Source of the DNA: Methylobacter sp. S3L5C
GTDB taxonomy: Bacteria; Pseudomonadota; Gammaproteobacteria; Methylococcales; Methylomonadaceae
Direction: 5' to 3'
DNA: 64,000 bases
Assembly: GCF_022788635.1 (NCBI RefSeq)
Contig: NZ_CP076024.1
Span: forward strand, 1,860,001-1,924,000
Shown piece by piece: positions 35,548-45,065 of the stretch. Position numbers and translations under genes: made by a program. The stretch's first letter is position 1; each line of letters begins with the position of its first letter. The notes beneath the pieces are model-generated. The model had not been told where the DNA came from and did not search any database. It saw only the letters and a program-made list of their open reading frames with translations.

Positions 35548-36353
35548 GGTTTTATCACTTTATTAAAGGTGCTGGCGTTATGTCTTTTAAGGTCTTTCAA
35601 AAAAGTCGGAAATTCAATTTGATATTGTTGCTCAAGAGCCAAGGCATTGACCCTTAGTTCTTTCAGGGAAAAAAGCGGTGCATAATTATTAAAGGCAAAA
35701 GCAATGATATTACCTCTATCCCGAACCGGCAGGAATAAAACTTGCCAGTTAAAAGCGCGTGCCAACCACTGGGATACTTGCTGGAATTCGGGGTTACTGG
35801 TACCACCCCAAAGATTGATGACCAGAATGCCGTCTTTCTTTAACAAGGCTTGGCAAGCATCAAAAAAAGCCTCATTACAAATTGAAGAAGCCATGCCTTC
35901 ATGATCAAATGCATCTATAAACAATAAACTGTAGTGTTCCCGATAGGATTCGGCGCGTTGGCGTATATAGTCACCGCCATCATCAACTATAATTTTTAAT
36001 CGGGAATCTAACGGTAACCCAAAATAACTGCGGGCAATTTTAACCACGCTTTTTCTGTACTCAACTACTTTTAAGCGGCAATCCGGAAAATGCTCAAGTA
36101 AATGTTTGGTTAAAGAGCCACCACCCAAGCCGACAATCAAGGCGTCGTCATTCAGGGTAGGCTTGAACAGCAACCAACTGGTCATTGCCCGAACATAATT
36201 TAACTCAAGCTTATCAGGGTCAGTTAATAACATGCTGCTTTGTCGCGGATGCGAGCCAAAATGTAAGGATCTGACCCCCTTACACTCGATTATTTCTATA
36301 ATCCCCTCATCATCGTGACTTTCGTGGATAAGCAGGCCTTCATATTTGTACAT
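35544..36353 (-). CDS. Spermidine synthase-like methyltransferase-fold protein
   Basis: The 269-residue protein has the polyamine aminopropyltransferase fold. The glycine-rich nucleotide loop is [19 protein letters not shown], followed by [17 protein letters not shown], and the acidic segments IVDDGGDYI and [12 protein letters not shown] line the active site. It lacks the tetramerising N-terminal features of classical SpeE. It is probably an aminopropyltransferase or a related enzyme of unknown substrate. The gene overlaps ygiQ by 4 bp. Confidence 0.82.
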   Translation of the reverse strand: MYKYEGLLIHESHDDEGIIEIIECKGVRSLHFGSHPRQSSMLLTDPDKLELNYVRAMTSWLLFKPTLNDDALIVGLGGGSLTKHLLEHFPDCRLKVVEYRKSVVKIARSYFGLPLDSRLKIIVDDGGDYIRQRAESYREHYSLLFIDAFDHEGMASSICNEAFFDACQALLKKDGILVINLWGGTSNPEFQQVSQWLARAFNWQVLFLPVRDRGNIIAFAFNNYAPLFSLKELRVNALALEQQYQIEFPTFLKDLKRHNASTFNKVIKP

Positions 36354-36709
36354 AGTAAAGCTTGTAATTTTCTAAATCATAAATAATTATTATACACGAG
36401 GATTGCTTTTAACTGACTGTATTTGTTTATATTTCTTTATTTATAAAGCACTTGATTTGAAGGGTTATAGGCATTTTCATGCAGGTAGATCATGTGTTTT
36501 TAAACGGGATTTTATAAGCAACATACGCTTTATCTCGTCATGCGAGCACTATAGAGATTGGGATTATATTGTCGATCGTCAACATAAAGTCATTTTGACT
36601 ACATTAATTTATGTGCACTTTAAACCATTGTTATTATTTCATTGGTACCCTGTTTTATTTATGATGATAGTATTGATGATTTTGTTGGGCAGTATTTTCA
36701 GGATAAAAA
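36354..36709. other. Divergent control region, no supported gene
   Basis: The stretch separates the leftward spermidine-synthase-like gene from uvrC. A plus-strand frame of 112 codons (36403-36741) starts only at TTG, has no ribosome site, is rich in rare hydrophobic and aromatic residues, and runs into uvrC in another frame. I regard it as non-coding. Both promoters should lie here. Confidence 0.5.
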
Positions 36710-38557
36710 GTGGGTTCCGAAATCTCAGAAAGCAGTTTTGACAGTGCTGCCTTTTTAAAAAATCTAACTACGCGTCCAGGCATTTATACGATGCTAAATG
36801 ACAAGGGCGAGATTATTTATATAGGTAAAGCTAAAAACCTTAAAAATCGCGTTTCCAGTTATTTTAAAAAACAAGCCGCGTCAATTAAGCAACAGGTCAT
36901 GGTGACTAAAGTGGCTGCCATTGAAGTGACTATTACCCATACTGAAGGCGAGGCCTTATTGCTGGAATGTCAGCAAATAAAACGGCACAAGCCGCGTTAT
37001 AATATTTGTCTCAGGGACGATAAGTCCTTTCCCTACGTATTTTTGTCCAGTGAGCAAGACTTTCCGCAAATTACCATTCACCGTGGTGCCAAGAATAAAA
37101 AAGGCCGCTATTTTGGCCCTTATCCCAGTTCGGGAGCTGTTAGAGAAAGCCTTAAATTATTGCAAAGATTGTTTCCAATCCGGCAATGTGATGATGCTTT
37201 TTATAACAACCGTACCCGGCCTTGTTTGCAATATCAGATTGAGCGTTGCACAGCACCTTGCGTAGGGTTTATTGATAAAAAAGACTATGCCCTGGATGTT
37301 GAAAGTACGGTAATGTTTCTGGAGGGCAAGGGAAGCTTGCTGATTGATCAATTGATAATTAATATGGAAGCCGCTGCGGCTACTCTTGATTTTGAGCAAG
37401 CTGCCGGATTCAGGGATCAGATTGCAAGGTTGCGCTCAGTATTGGAAAAACATTTTGTACATGGAGAAAAAGGCGATGTTGACATTATTGCCTGTGCCAG
37501 CAAAGGCAGCATCGCCTGTGTTCAAGTGTTTTTTATTCGTAACGGCCAGCATTTAGGTAATAAAGTCTTTTTCCCGAAAGTGACTGATGAATATGAACCT
37601 GCAGCTATCTTGCAAGCTTTTATCCCGCAATATTATCTTGATAAACCTGTGCCTTATGAGCTGATAGTTAGTCATGAACCGGAAGAGGCCGCATTGCTGA
37701 TTGAAGTTTTAGCCGGTCAGATAAAACATCCTGTGAGCATTTCTTCCAGCGTCAGAGGCGAGCGCTTAAAATGGCTGCAAATGGCAGGAACGAATGCTGA
37801 AAATTCATTGTTAAGTAAGTTGTCAGATAAACAGGGCGTTTATGACCGGTTTCTAAGTCTGCAAGAAGAATTAGGTTGCAAAGATTTACCCAAGCGTCTG
37901 GAATGCTTTGATATTAGTCATACACAAGGCGATCAGACGGTTGCATCCTGCGTGGTTTTTGATAGGGAAGGCCCGGTAAAATCAGCTTATCGTCGCTTTA
38001 ATATATCGGGTATAACCGGAGGTGATGATTATGCAGCTATTCACCAGGCTGTTTTCAGGCGCTTTAAACGTCTGAAGCAGGGTGAGCATGAGGCACCGGA
38101 TATCTTGTTTATTGATGGCGGTAAAGGTCAGGTGCATGAAGCACAAAAGGCATTAGCTGAATTAGACATAAACAATGTTATGATAGTCGGCGTTTCGAAG
38201 GGACCTGACAGAAAACCCGGTATGGAAAAACTGATCCTGGTAGATCAGGAGCAGCCCGTAGACATAACACCAGGTGCCAGCGGTTTACTGTTAATACAGC
38301 ATATTCGCGATGAAGCACACCGGTTTGCAATAACAGGACACAGACTACGTCGCGGTAAGGCATCAAAACAATCAGTTTTGGAAACTATTCCAGGACTGGG
38401 TTCCAAGCGACGACAGCTTTTATTAAAACAGTTTGGGGGGCTGCAAGGCATTTCATGCGCAAGTGTAGATGCACTTTGTAGTGTGGACGGCATAAGTCGG
38501 CATTTGGCACAACGAATTTACGAGCTATTTCATCATCAAGATGACGATTCAATTTAA
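36710..38557 (+). CDS. uvrC: Excinuclease ABC subunit C
   Basis: The 615-residue protein is the incision subunit of nucleotide excision repair. The N-terminal GIY-YIG nuclease is visible (RPGIYTMLNDKGEIIYIGKA), followed by the Cys-containing RPCLQYQIERCTAPCVG, the UVR motif (about 200-240), the RNase H-like nuclease (ECFDISHTQGD, DILFIDGGKGQ) and C-terminal helix-hairpin-helix repeats (ETIPGLGSKRRQLLL). The start is GTG at 36710 with AGGA about ten bases upstream. It overlaps pgsA by 17 bp, the conserved uvrC-pgsA arrangement of gammaproteobacteria. Confidence 0.96.
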   Translation: MGSEISESSFDSAAFLKNLTTRPGIYTMLNDKGEIIYIGKAKNLKNRVSSYFKKQAASIKQQVMVTKVAAIEVTITHTEGEALLLECQQIKRHKPRYNICLRDDKSFPYVFLSSEQDFPQITIHRGAKNKKGRYFGPYPSSGAVRESLKLLQRLFPIRQCDDAFYNNRTRPCLQYQIERCTAPCVGFIDKKDYALDVESTVMFLEGKGSLLIDQLIINMEAAAATLDFEQAAGFRDQIARLRSVLEKHFVHGEKGDVDIIACASKGSIACVQVFFIRNGQHLGNKVFFPKVTDEYEPAAILQAFIPQYYLDKPVPYELIVSHEPEEAALLIEVLAGQIKHPVSISSSVRGERLKWLQMAGTNAENSLLSKLSDKQGVYDRFLSLQEELGCKDLPKRLECFDISHTQGDQTVASCVVFDREGPVKSAYRRFNISGITGGDDYAAIHQAVFRRFKRLKQGEHEAPDILFIDGGKGQVHEAQKALAELDINNVMIVGVSKGPDRKPGMEKLILVDQEQPVDITPGASGLLLIQHIRDEAHRFAITGHRLRRGKASKQSVLETIPGLGSKRRQLLLKQFGGLQGISCASVDALCSVDGISRHLAQRIYELFHHQDDDSI

Positions 38558-39104
38558 CATACCTACAAATCTTACGCTGTTAAGAATTGCGTTAATTCCG
38601 TTATTAACCGTGGTTTTTTATCTGCCCTGGCAATATTCCAATCTGGCTTGCACCCTGATTTTTTTGTTAGCCGGATTTACCGATTGGCTGGATGGTTACC
38701 TCGCCAGGAAAATGCAACTGGAAACTCCTTTTGGTGCTTTTTTAGATCCCGTTGCTGATAAATTAATGGTCGCCATCGTTCTCGTTTTAATTGTTCAGCA
38801 GCAAGCCACGCCTTACCTGGCGATTCCTGCCGCGATTATTATCGGCAGAGAAATAACCATTGCTTCATTGCGGGAATGGATGGCAGAAATCGGCCAACGA
38901 GCAAAAGTAAGGGTCTCTCAATTAGGTAAATGGAAAACTACCGCACAAATGCTGTCAATTGGCATGTTGTTATATCGTGAAGATTTATTGGGTATGCCTA
39001 TTAATTTAATCGGCTATGGATTGCTGTATATTTCTGCCGTACTAACATTATGGTCTATGATTAATTACCTAAGCGCTGCTTTGGCAGTTATTAAGGAAAA
39101 ATGA
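38541..39104 (+). CDS. pgsA: Phosphatidylglycerophosphate synthase
   Basis: The 187-residue inner-membrane enzyme makes phosphatidylglycerol phosphate from CDP-diacylglycerol and glycerol 3-phosphate. The CDP-alcohol phosphotransferase motif is intact: DWLDGYLARK, then TPFGAFLDPVADK. Several transmembrane helices surround it. It starts within the last codons of uvrC. Confidence 0.95.
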   Translation: MTIQFNIPTNLTLLRIALIPLLTVVFYLPWQYSNLACTLIFLLAGFTDWLDGYLARKMQLETPFGAFLDPVADKLMVAIVLVLIVQQQATPYLAIPAAIIIGREITIASLREWMAEIGQRAKVRVSQLGKWKTTAQMLSIGMLLYREDLLGMPINLIGYGLLYISAVLTLWSMINYLSAALAVIKEK

Positions 39105-39283
39105 ATATATTACACTTTCAGGTTTGTTGCTGATAAACCTGTTTGATTTTTTGGCTTTCCGCTTTTTTAGTAGGGTAAATGATGAGGCTTAATTGCTTGC
39201 TGTTAAATGCCCTGACTAACATTGAAAGCCATTTTTTTTTAACACACTCAGATACAGCATATTGATACGCTGCGGCAAAAAAA

Positions 39284-39883
39284 ATGGATCAGGAAATAGA
39301 AATTATTCAGCCAAGAGCTGAAACGCAAGACGAGATATTAGTGGCGGCTTTAAAATTATTTGCCACAAAAGGGTATTTTGCTACATCGTTAGTAGATATT
39401 GCTGCGGCTACAGGTATGAAAAATACCTCAGCGATTTATCATCATTTCAAAAATAAGCATATGATGGCCGCGCAACTGTATACCAATATTTTTGATAGCT
39501 TTAATATTTCTTTTGATGATATCAGGCGCCGAAATGAAAAACCGTCAGAGCAGTTACGTAGCATTGTTGATTTATTTTTCAAGCTGACTGACGATGCGCC
39601 GGATGTTATGCAGTTTCTGCTGGTTTTAAAACTCAATGAGTTTTTACCCGAAGAGAAACCGGTGATGGGAACAGCCGCTTTTGTAAAAATCATTACAATC
39701 ATTCAGGAGGGTATAAAAGCGGGGGAAATACGTGATATTGATCCGCAGTTGGTCAATGGCTATTTTTTCGGCATTATCAATAATACCTTGCGATTAGTAT
39801 TAACCGGTGCGTTGGATAAAAAAGCCGATACTTATCTGTCGCAAACCTGGCTGACAGCATGGAATGCTATCGCCAAAAAATAA
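39284..39883 (+). CDS. TetR family transcriptional regulator
   Basis: The 199-residue protein has a TetR DNA-binding domain: ILVAALKLFATKGYFATSLVDIAAATGMKN with the recognition helix AIYHHFKNKHMM (residues about 17-63). The rest is a helical ligand/dimer domain (LRSIVDLFFKLTDD...). No target gene is obvious; its neighbours are pgsA and a small protein gene. A run of A precedes the ATG and the ribosome site is weak. Confidence 0.88.
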   Translation: MDQEIEIIQPRAETQDEILVAALKLFATKGYFATSLVDIAAATGMKNTSAIYHHFKNKHMMAAQLYTNIFDSFNISFDDIRRRNEKPSEQLRSIVDLFFKLTDDAPDVMQFLLVLKLNEFLPEEKPVMGTAAFVKIITIIQEGIKAGEIRDIDPQLVNGYFFGIINNTLRLVLTGALDKKADTYLSQTWLTAWNAIAKK

Positions 39884-39909
39884 TCGTGGTTTTGAGTTAA
39901 AGAAAAATC

Positions 39910-40095
39910 GTGGGTGATATTGTTCAGTTTAAACGACCAACCGCCGTTCAGCGGCATAAAGGTAATACTTTATGCCGCAGTGGCTTCCATAAATGGGAAG
40001 TCCTCAAGGAAAAACAGTTTGATGTTAAGCAGGGGAAATTGATTACTGTTTATCAATGCATTCGCTGTGCAAAAATCAAAACTAAAGCGTTGTAA
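39910..40095 (+). CDS. Small conserved protein with cysteine pairs
   Basis: The 61-residue product begins at GTG 39910 (MGDIVQFKRPTAVQRHKGNT). Four metal-ligand-like residues are visible in CRSGFHKW and CIRCAK, so it may be a small zinc-ribbon protein. I do not know its function. It follows the TetR gene by 26 bp and could be cotranscribed. Confidence 0.65.
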   Translation: MGDIVQFKRPTAVQRHKGNTLCRSGFHKWEVLKEKQFDVKQGKLITVYQCIRCAKIKTKAL

Positions 40096-40298
40096 TAGAA
40101 AGTAGCTATAAACTCCAAGTATTGTTGCCCGATTGTTTTGGCCTTTTGACGGATGTAGGTTTTGACGTTACAGGAGCCATTATTGGTTTGTTGATTTATC
40201 TGTTCTGGTTTTCGGTTGAAAAAAGAAGGTTGACTGAGAAGCCAATGTCGGTAGTTCAAATCAAGGGAACTCATCAAGCTGCAAGCGATAAAAATTGA
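40086..40298 (+). pseudogene. VanZ-like C-terminal remnant
   Basis: A plus-strand frame open from 40086 to the TGA at 40296-40298 encodes LQVLLPDCFGLLTDVGFDVTG and IIGLLIYLFWFSVEKRR. That pattern resembles the last two helices of VanZ-like membrane proteins. There is no ATG and no room for the N-terminal helices, since the frame overlaps the preceding gene. It looks like the decayed end of a vanZ-like gene. Confidence 0.42.
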
Positions 40299-40316
40299 CC
40301 TGTTTCGCAGTCTTTA

Positions 40317-40802
40317 TTACGAAATTTCCATAATTGGCTGAGTTGTCTCCAGTGAAATAATATACTGCCATTCTTCTTCGCTCACCGGCATTATAGATAA
40401 GCGGTTACCTCGCCTTAATAGCACCATCCCTGTCAATTCCGGGAGTGACTTTAACTCTTTAAGCGTAATGTTACGGGATAATGTTCTAATATATCTAACA
40501 TCAACCATTATCCATCGTGGCTGGGCGGGATCGCTTTTGGGATCAAAATGACTGTCATCAGGATCAAAGGCAGTAAAATCAGGATAACCCTCCTTAACGA
40601 CTTCCATAATTCCAACAATGCCAGGTTGATCGCAGTTTGAATGATAAAAAAACACTTGGTCACCCAGTTTCATGGCATCCCTCATCATGTTTCTGGCTTG
40701 ATAATTACGCACTCCATCCCAATGCTCGGTCCGGCTTGCCTTGCTGTAAAGATCGTTAATGCCAAACACATCAGGTTCCGATTTCATTAGCCAGTAGTTC
40801 AT
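40317..40802 (-). CDS. EVE (PUA-like) domain protein
   Basis: The 161-residue protein is a full EVE domain. The start MNYWLMKSEPDVFGINDL, the WDGVRNYQARN block and the GDQVFFYHSN strand are hallmarks of the family (YcgN/thymocyte nuclear protein 1-like). EVE domains bind modified bases in RNA or DNA, but the role of the stand-alone bacterial form is unsettled. The length equals that of the single-domain proteins. Confidence 0.92.
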   Translation of the reverse strand: MNYWLMKSEPDVFGINDLYSKASRTEHWDGVRNYQARNMMRDAMKLGDQVFFYHSNCDQPGIVGIMEVVKEGYPDFTAFDPDDSHFDPKSDPAQPRWIMVDVRYIRTLSRNITLKELKSLPELTGMVLLRRGNRLSIMPVSEEEWQYIISLETTQPIMEIS

Positions 40803-40961
40803 GGTGTTCTCATAGATGAATAAATATAAATAATTCCGGTTTGATAGTAAGCTGGTATTTATGGGCTATAGTTGGCTGAGATGAATGATTGTTTTGTTGA
40901 TATAAGCCAATACTGGAAAGTATAGCCGGTTTTGTCTGTTAAAATGTTTTTTGAGTAAAAC

Positions 40962-41291
40962 AGCAGGCAAAAAAAATGCGACTAATTAGGCCGCATTAAG
41001 AGAAGGATATAACGCTCTGATTTCCGGGAAGGAAGTTTGCATCTCAAGAGTTGTGCTTATAGTAACTTTAAAGAGTAGAAGAGGGAATGTGGCATATTGC
41101 CGCGTGACAAATTGTCGCAGAGGCGATGGAATAGCAGGCAAAAAAAATGCGGCTGATTAGGCCGCATTAAAAGAAGGATATAACGCTCTGATTTCCGAGG
41201 AGGAAGTTTGCATCTCAAGAGTTGCAGCTATAATAACCATAAAAATTAGAATAGGAAATGTGGCATATTGCCGCGTGACATATTGTCGCAG
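40962..41291 (-). repeat. Tandem 159-bp repeat, each with an intrinsic terminator
   Basis: Two copies (40962-41120 and 41133-41291) lie at a period of 171 bp and are about 90% identical. Each begins AGCAGGCAAAAAAAATGCG and ends near GGCATATTGCCGCGTGACA and ATTGTCGCAG. On the minus strand copy 2 forms an 8-bp stem (AATGCGGC with GCCGCATT, 41146-41168) followed by eight T, so it ends rsmA transcription. Copy 1 has the same structure (AATGCG/CGCATT). The small palindromes GGCATATTGCC and GACATATTGTC sit at the other end. Confidence 0.9.
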
Positions 41292-41293
41292 GG

Positions 41294-42079
41294 TCAAGGT
41301 ATTTCTTGTAAGGCGTTACTTAACTTTGCAAAATCATTCAGTGATAATGCTTCAGCCCTCAATGTAGGATCAATATTTAGGGCGATAATGACGTCTTCGT
41401 CGATGAGTTTTTTTAAGGAATTACGCAATGTTTTACGGCGCTGCGAGAATGCCTGTACGACAACTCTATTGAGTTTTGTCATGTCGTTAACTTCAACTGG
41501 CGGTTGTTGATGCGGTACCAGTCTGACAATTGCCGACATGACTTTAGGTGCCGGGTCAAAGCTTTCAGGGGGGACGTCAAATAACAGTTCTGTTGCACAG
41601 AAATATTGCATCATGACGCTGAGTCTGCCGTATTTTTTACTACCTGGAGCTGCACAAATCCGGTCAACGACTTCTTTTTGCAGCATAAAATGCATGTCTT
41701 CAATACAAGAGGCATTATTTAGCAAGTGAAACATTAGCGGCGTTGAAATGTTATAAGGCAAATTGCCAATGATACGCAGTTTTTCATTATCTTTAGCCAG
41801 TTCTGAAAAATCGAATTTTAATGCATCGGCACTGTAAATTTGCAAATTATCATGTTGTTTGAATTTGTCTTTGAGCAATACCACCAGATCCCTGTCGAGT
41901 TCAACCACATCAAGACGTAATTTCTGCTGTAATAAAGGTTCTGTTAAGGCTCCCATGCCAGGGCCTATCTCAACCCAATGTTGGCCAGGTTTTGCCTGCA
42001 AGCTGGAAAGTATGCTGTAAATAATATTATGGTCATGCAGAAAATTCTGACCAAAGCGTTTACGTGGAGTATGTGTCAT
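41294..42079 (-). CDS. rsmA: 16S rRNA dimethyladenosine transferase
   Basis: The 261-residue KsgA/RsmA enzyme dimethylates two adjacent adenosines in helix 45 of 16S rRNA. The start RKRFGQNFLHD, the SAM loop EIGPGMGALTEPLL, and the catalytic NLPYNIS motif are all present. It follows pdxA directly (1 bp between), the usual pdxA-rsmA order, and its transcript ends at the duplicated terminator repeat. Confidence 0.96.
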   Translation of the reverse strand: MTHTPRKRFGQNFLHDHNIIYSILSSLQAKPGQHWVEIGPGMGALTEPLLQQKLRLDVVELDRDLVVLLKDKFKQHDNLQIYSADALKFDFSELAKDNEKLRIIGNLPYNISTPLMFHLLNNASCIEDMHFMLQKEVVDRICAAPGSKKYGRLSVMMQYFCATELLFDVPPESFDPAPKVMSAIVRLVPHQQPPVEVNDMTKLNRVVVQAFSQRRKTLRNSLKKLIDEDVIIALNIDPTLRAEALSLNDFAKLSNALQEIP

Positions 42080-42080
42080 T

Positions 42081-43076
42081 TTATAAAGAAGGGTTAGTTG
42101 CCATTGTTAATGCCGTTTGCAACGCAAATTGCAGGCTGCCGATATCGGCTTTGCCGGTACCTGCCAAGTCTAAAGCAGTGCCATGGTCAACAGAGGTGCG
42201 GATAATAGGTAATCCCAGCGTGATATTGACCGCTTTTCCAAAGCCCAGGTATTTAAGCACTGGCAAACCTTGGTCATGATACATGGCTAACACGGCATCT
42301 GCAGAGTCCAGGTATTTAGGGGTAAATAAGGTATCTGCCGCGAGTGGTCCCTGGAGATTTAGGCCTTGTTGGCGGAAGCCTTCTAATACGGGTTCGATAA
42401 CGTCAATTTCTTCACGGCCCAAGTGACCATTTTCTCCGGCATGGGGGTTAAGCCCACATACCAGTATTTTTGGATTATCAAGGTTAAAGCGTGTACGTAA
42501 ATCATGATCCAGTATGCGAATGACGGCTCTAAGGCGTGCGTGAGTGATGGCCGGGCTAACTTCAGTAAGAGGTAAGTGAGTTGTCACCAAGGCAACCCGC
42601 AAGCCCGGTGTTGCCAGCATCATTACCGGATGCCCGCCGGTGATTTCGGCAATATATTCGGTATGACCGCTAAAGGCAAAGCCGGCATCATTGATAATGC
42701 CTTTATGTACTGGGCCCGTCACCATTGCATCAAAAAGCCCATCAATACAACCTTTCGTTGCTAGAGTAATAGTTTTTAATACATAACGGCTGTTCAACAA
42801 GTTTGTTTGTCCATACTGAACCGGTTCAGAGAGATCAACAGGGAGTACCGTCAAGTTTCCGGCTTTCTGCTTTGTTGGTGGTAACGAGCGGTCAAATTCA
42901 TTTAACCGGATAGAAAGGCCTAACTGTTGTGCGCGTTGCGTCAATAATTCAGGGCTGGCTATTACGATGAGTTGGCAGGGTAAATCCTGCTGTGCCAGTT
43001 GGATGCAAAGATCGGGGCCTATGCCGGCAGGTTCGCCGGGTGTTAATGCAATGCGTTGTATGGTATTAAGAGCCAT
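42081..43076 (-). CDS. pdxA: 4-hydroxythreonine-4-phosphate dehydrogenase
   Basis: The 331-residue enzyme oxidises 4-phosphohydroxy-L-threonine in pyridoxal phosphate synthesis. Landmarks are [13 protein letters not shown] near the N-terminus, the metal ligands in [10 protein letters not shown] and [13 protein letters not shown], and the C-terminal [18 protein letters not shown]. The start could be ATG 43088 (four more residues); neither has a good ribosome site. It is divergent from hemC and precedes rsmA. Confidence 0.95.
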   Translation of the reverse strand: MALNTIQRIALTPGEPAGIGPDLCIQLAQQDLPCQLIVIASPELLTQRAQQLGLSIRLNEFDRSLPPTKQKAGNLTVLPVDLSEPVQYGQTNLLNSRYVLKTITLATKGCIDGLFDAMVTGPVHKGIINDAGFAFSGHTEYIAEITGGHPVMMLATPGLRVALVTTHLPLTEVSPAITHARLRAVIRILDHDLRTRFNLDNPKILVCGLNPHAGENGHLGREEIDVIEPVLEGFRQQGLNLQGPLAADTLFTPKYLDSADAVLAMYHDQGLPVLKYLGFGKAVNITLGLPIIRTSVDHGTALDLAGTGKADIGSLQFALQTALTMATNPSL

Positions 43077-43350
43077 GTGCCATGTCATCTAAAAAAAAAT
43101 TAATTTTACAGCATAATAGCGCAATAATTTTAAAAAATGCTGTCAATAATAAGTTTTAGGGGCAGTAAAACGAATAGCAAATTAGATGTTGAAGCTAATG
43201 TTGGGCATTCGATGATGACATAGAGTGCTGATTGACCACCAAGGAATGATTGCTTTATGTTGAATCAAACAAAATATTAATGCGCTATAACTTACCATTA
43301 AGTTAAATAAGGTTACAATAAACCCATTTTTGAAAAATGAAGGTTTCCTT

Positions 43351-44277
43351 TTGGCTGAAAAAATTATTCGTATTGCAACACGCCAGAGTCCGTTGGCATT
43401 GTGGCAGGCAGAGCATGTCGCAGAATTATTGGTACTGGCATTTCCAGGTGTCAGGACGGAATTAGTTAAAATGATGACGCGCGGCGATAAAATTCTCGAT
43501 GCACCTTTAGCCAAGGTTGGCGGCAAGGGCTTGTTTGTCAAAGAGTTGGAGCAAGGCATGTTGGAGGGATTGGCTGATATTGCCGTGCATTCGATGAAGG
43601 ATGTGCCGGTAGATTTTCCTGACGGTTTGCATTTGGCGGCTATTTTGACTCGCGAAGATCCAACAGATGCCTTTGTATCGAATCGTTACTCAGCGTTAAA
43701 CGACTTACCGAAAAATGCCAGAATTGGCACGTCCAGTTTGCGCAGGGAATGCCAGCTTAAAGAAAAATTTCCTGATGCTGAAGTTGTCCCGTTAAGAGGT
43801 AATGTTAATACCCGATTAGCCAAGCTGGATGCGGGTGATTATGATGCAATTATTCTGGCATCAGCCGGTTTAAAAAGATTGGGTATGACTAAACGTATTA
43901 CGCAATCGCTAGATACCGACGTGAGTCTGCCGGCAATTGGGCAGGGTGCCATTGGTATAGAATGCCGCACCGATGATTTGGAAATTAACAAAATTTTAAG
44001 TGCGTTGCATGATACAGAAACGGGTCTTTGTGTTTCTGCCGAGCGAGCGATGAATGCACGATTGAATGGTGGTTGCCAAGTGCCAATTGCAGGTTTTGCG
44101 CAATTACAGGATGGGCAAATAGTCATGCGCGGATTAGTTGGCAATCCTGATGGTAGTGTGCTGTATAGATCGCAACGTTCGGGCGGGTTGGATCAGGGTG
44201 AAGTTATCGGTCGATGGATTGCTGAAGATCTTCTGGCGCAGGGTGCGGATGAAATTTTGCAGGCGTTATTTCATTGA
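43351..44277 (+). CDS. hemC: Porphobilinogen deaminase
   Basis: The 308-residue enzyme polymerises four porphobilinogens to hydroxymethylbilane. It shows [18 protein letters not shown] at the start, the loop [12 protein letters not shown], the active-site region [11 protein letters not shown], and the cofactor-bearing cysteine in [11 protein letters not shown]. The TTG at 43351 has GAAGG seven bases upstream and matches the length of other HemC proteins; an in-frame TTG at 43330 would add seven residues. It leads the hemC-hemD-hemX-hemY operon. Confidence 0.96.
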   Translation: MAEKIIRIATRQSPLALWQAEHVAELLVLAFPGVRTELVKMMTRGDKILDAPLAKVGGKGLFVKELEQGMLEGLADIAVHSMKDVPVDFPDGLHLAAILTREDPTDAFVSNRYSALNDLPKNARIGTSSLRRECQLKEKFPDAEVVPLRGNVNTRLAKLDAGDYDAIILASAGLKRLGMTKRITQSLDTDVSLPAIGQGAIGIECRTDDLEINKILSALHDTETGLCVSAERAMNARLNGGCQVPIAGFAQLQDGQIVMRGLVGNPDGSVLYRSQRSGGLDQGEVIGRWIAEDLLAQGADEILQALFH

Positions 44278-45065
44278 TTAAATCGTTAAAGGGCGCGCAG
44301 GTATTAGTGACTCGTCCGGCACATCAAGCAGAAAACTTAAGTCATTTAATTGAAGCGTGCGGTGGTGTGGCTGTACGGTTTCCAACACTCGCTATTGCGG
44401 CGTTGGATAATTCTGGCGAGATAGACAATACCCTGACACATTTGGACGGGTATCAATGGCTTATTTTTATTAGTACTAATGCAGTAACAATGCACAGTTA
44501 CTATTCAGATGATGTTAAAATTAAAAAGATTAAGTCAATACGAATTGTTGCAATAGGAAAGGCAACTGCGCAAGCCTTGGCTATGGCTGGCTTGCCGGTC
44601 GATTTAGTACCTGAAAGTGGCTATAATAGCGAGGCATTGCTGGCAATGCCGGAAATGAAGGATATTGCCGGGCAGCATTATTTAATCGTTCGTGGCAAAG
44701 GTGGACGTGAAGAATTGGCCGTTACGTTACGCAGTAGAGGTGCAATTGTTGAGTATTTGGATGTCTATAAAAGAATAATTCCGGATATTGACAGCTCGCA
44801 AGTCAGTTTATTGATTGCCCAAGATAAGTTGGATGTCATCACGATAACCAGTGGTGAAGCCTTGCAAAACTTGTTAATCATGTTGGCAGAAAAATATCAT
44901 CAGCGATTGTTCGAAGTGGCTCTCGTGGTAGTTAGTAACAGAATAAGGCAAATAGCTGCCGACTTAGGCTTTAAACGAATTGCAGTGACCCAGAGTCCTT
45001 CAGATATGGCAATTCTTGAGACAGTATCAATGTGTGTAACAGGAGGAATAGAGTGGCCGAATTGA
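44274..45065 (+). CDS. hemD: Uroporphyrinogen-III synthase
   Basis: The 263-residue enzyme closes hydroxymethylbilane to uroporphyrinogen III. Sequence conservation is low in this family, but [35 protein letters not shown] and [15 protein letters not shown] are characteristic. It starts with TTG overlapping the hemC stop by 4 bp, and its end overlaps hemX by 13 bp, so the operon is translationally coupled. Confidence 0.9.
   Translation: MIKSLKGAQVLVTRPAHQAENLSHLIEACGGVAVRFPTLAIAALDNSGEIDNTLTHLDGYQWLIFISTNAVTMHSYYSDDVKIKKIKSIRIVAIGKATAQALAMAGLPVDLVPESGYNSEALLAMPEMKDIAGQHYLIVRGKGGREELAVTLRSRGAIVEYLDVYKRIIPDIDSSQVSLLIAQDKLDVITITSGEALQNLLIMLAEKYHQRLFEVALVVVSNRIRQIAADLGFKRIAVTQSPSDMAILETVSMCVTGGIEWPN

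Noticed and set aside
36403-36741. A 112-codon frame before uvrC
   Set aside because: It needs a TTG start, lacks a ribosome site, shows odd composition and overlaps uvrC out of frame.
40053-40277. A minus-strand frame of 74 codons
   Set aside because: It lies opposite the end of the small cysteine protein gene and the VanZ-like remnant and shows no family resemblance.
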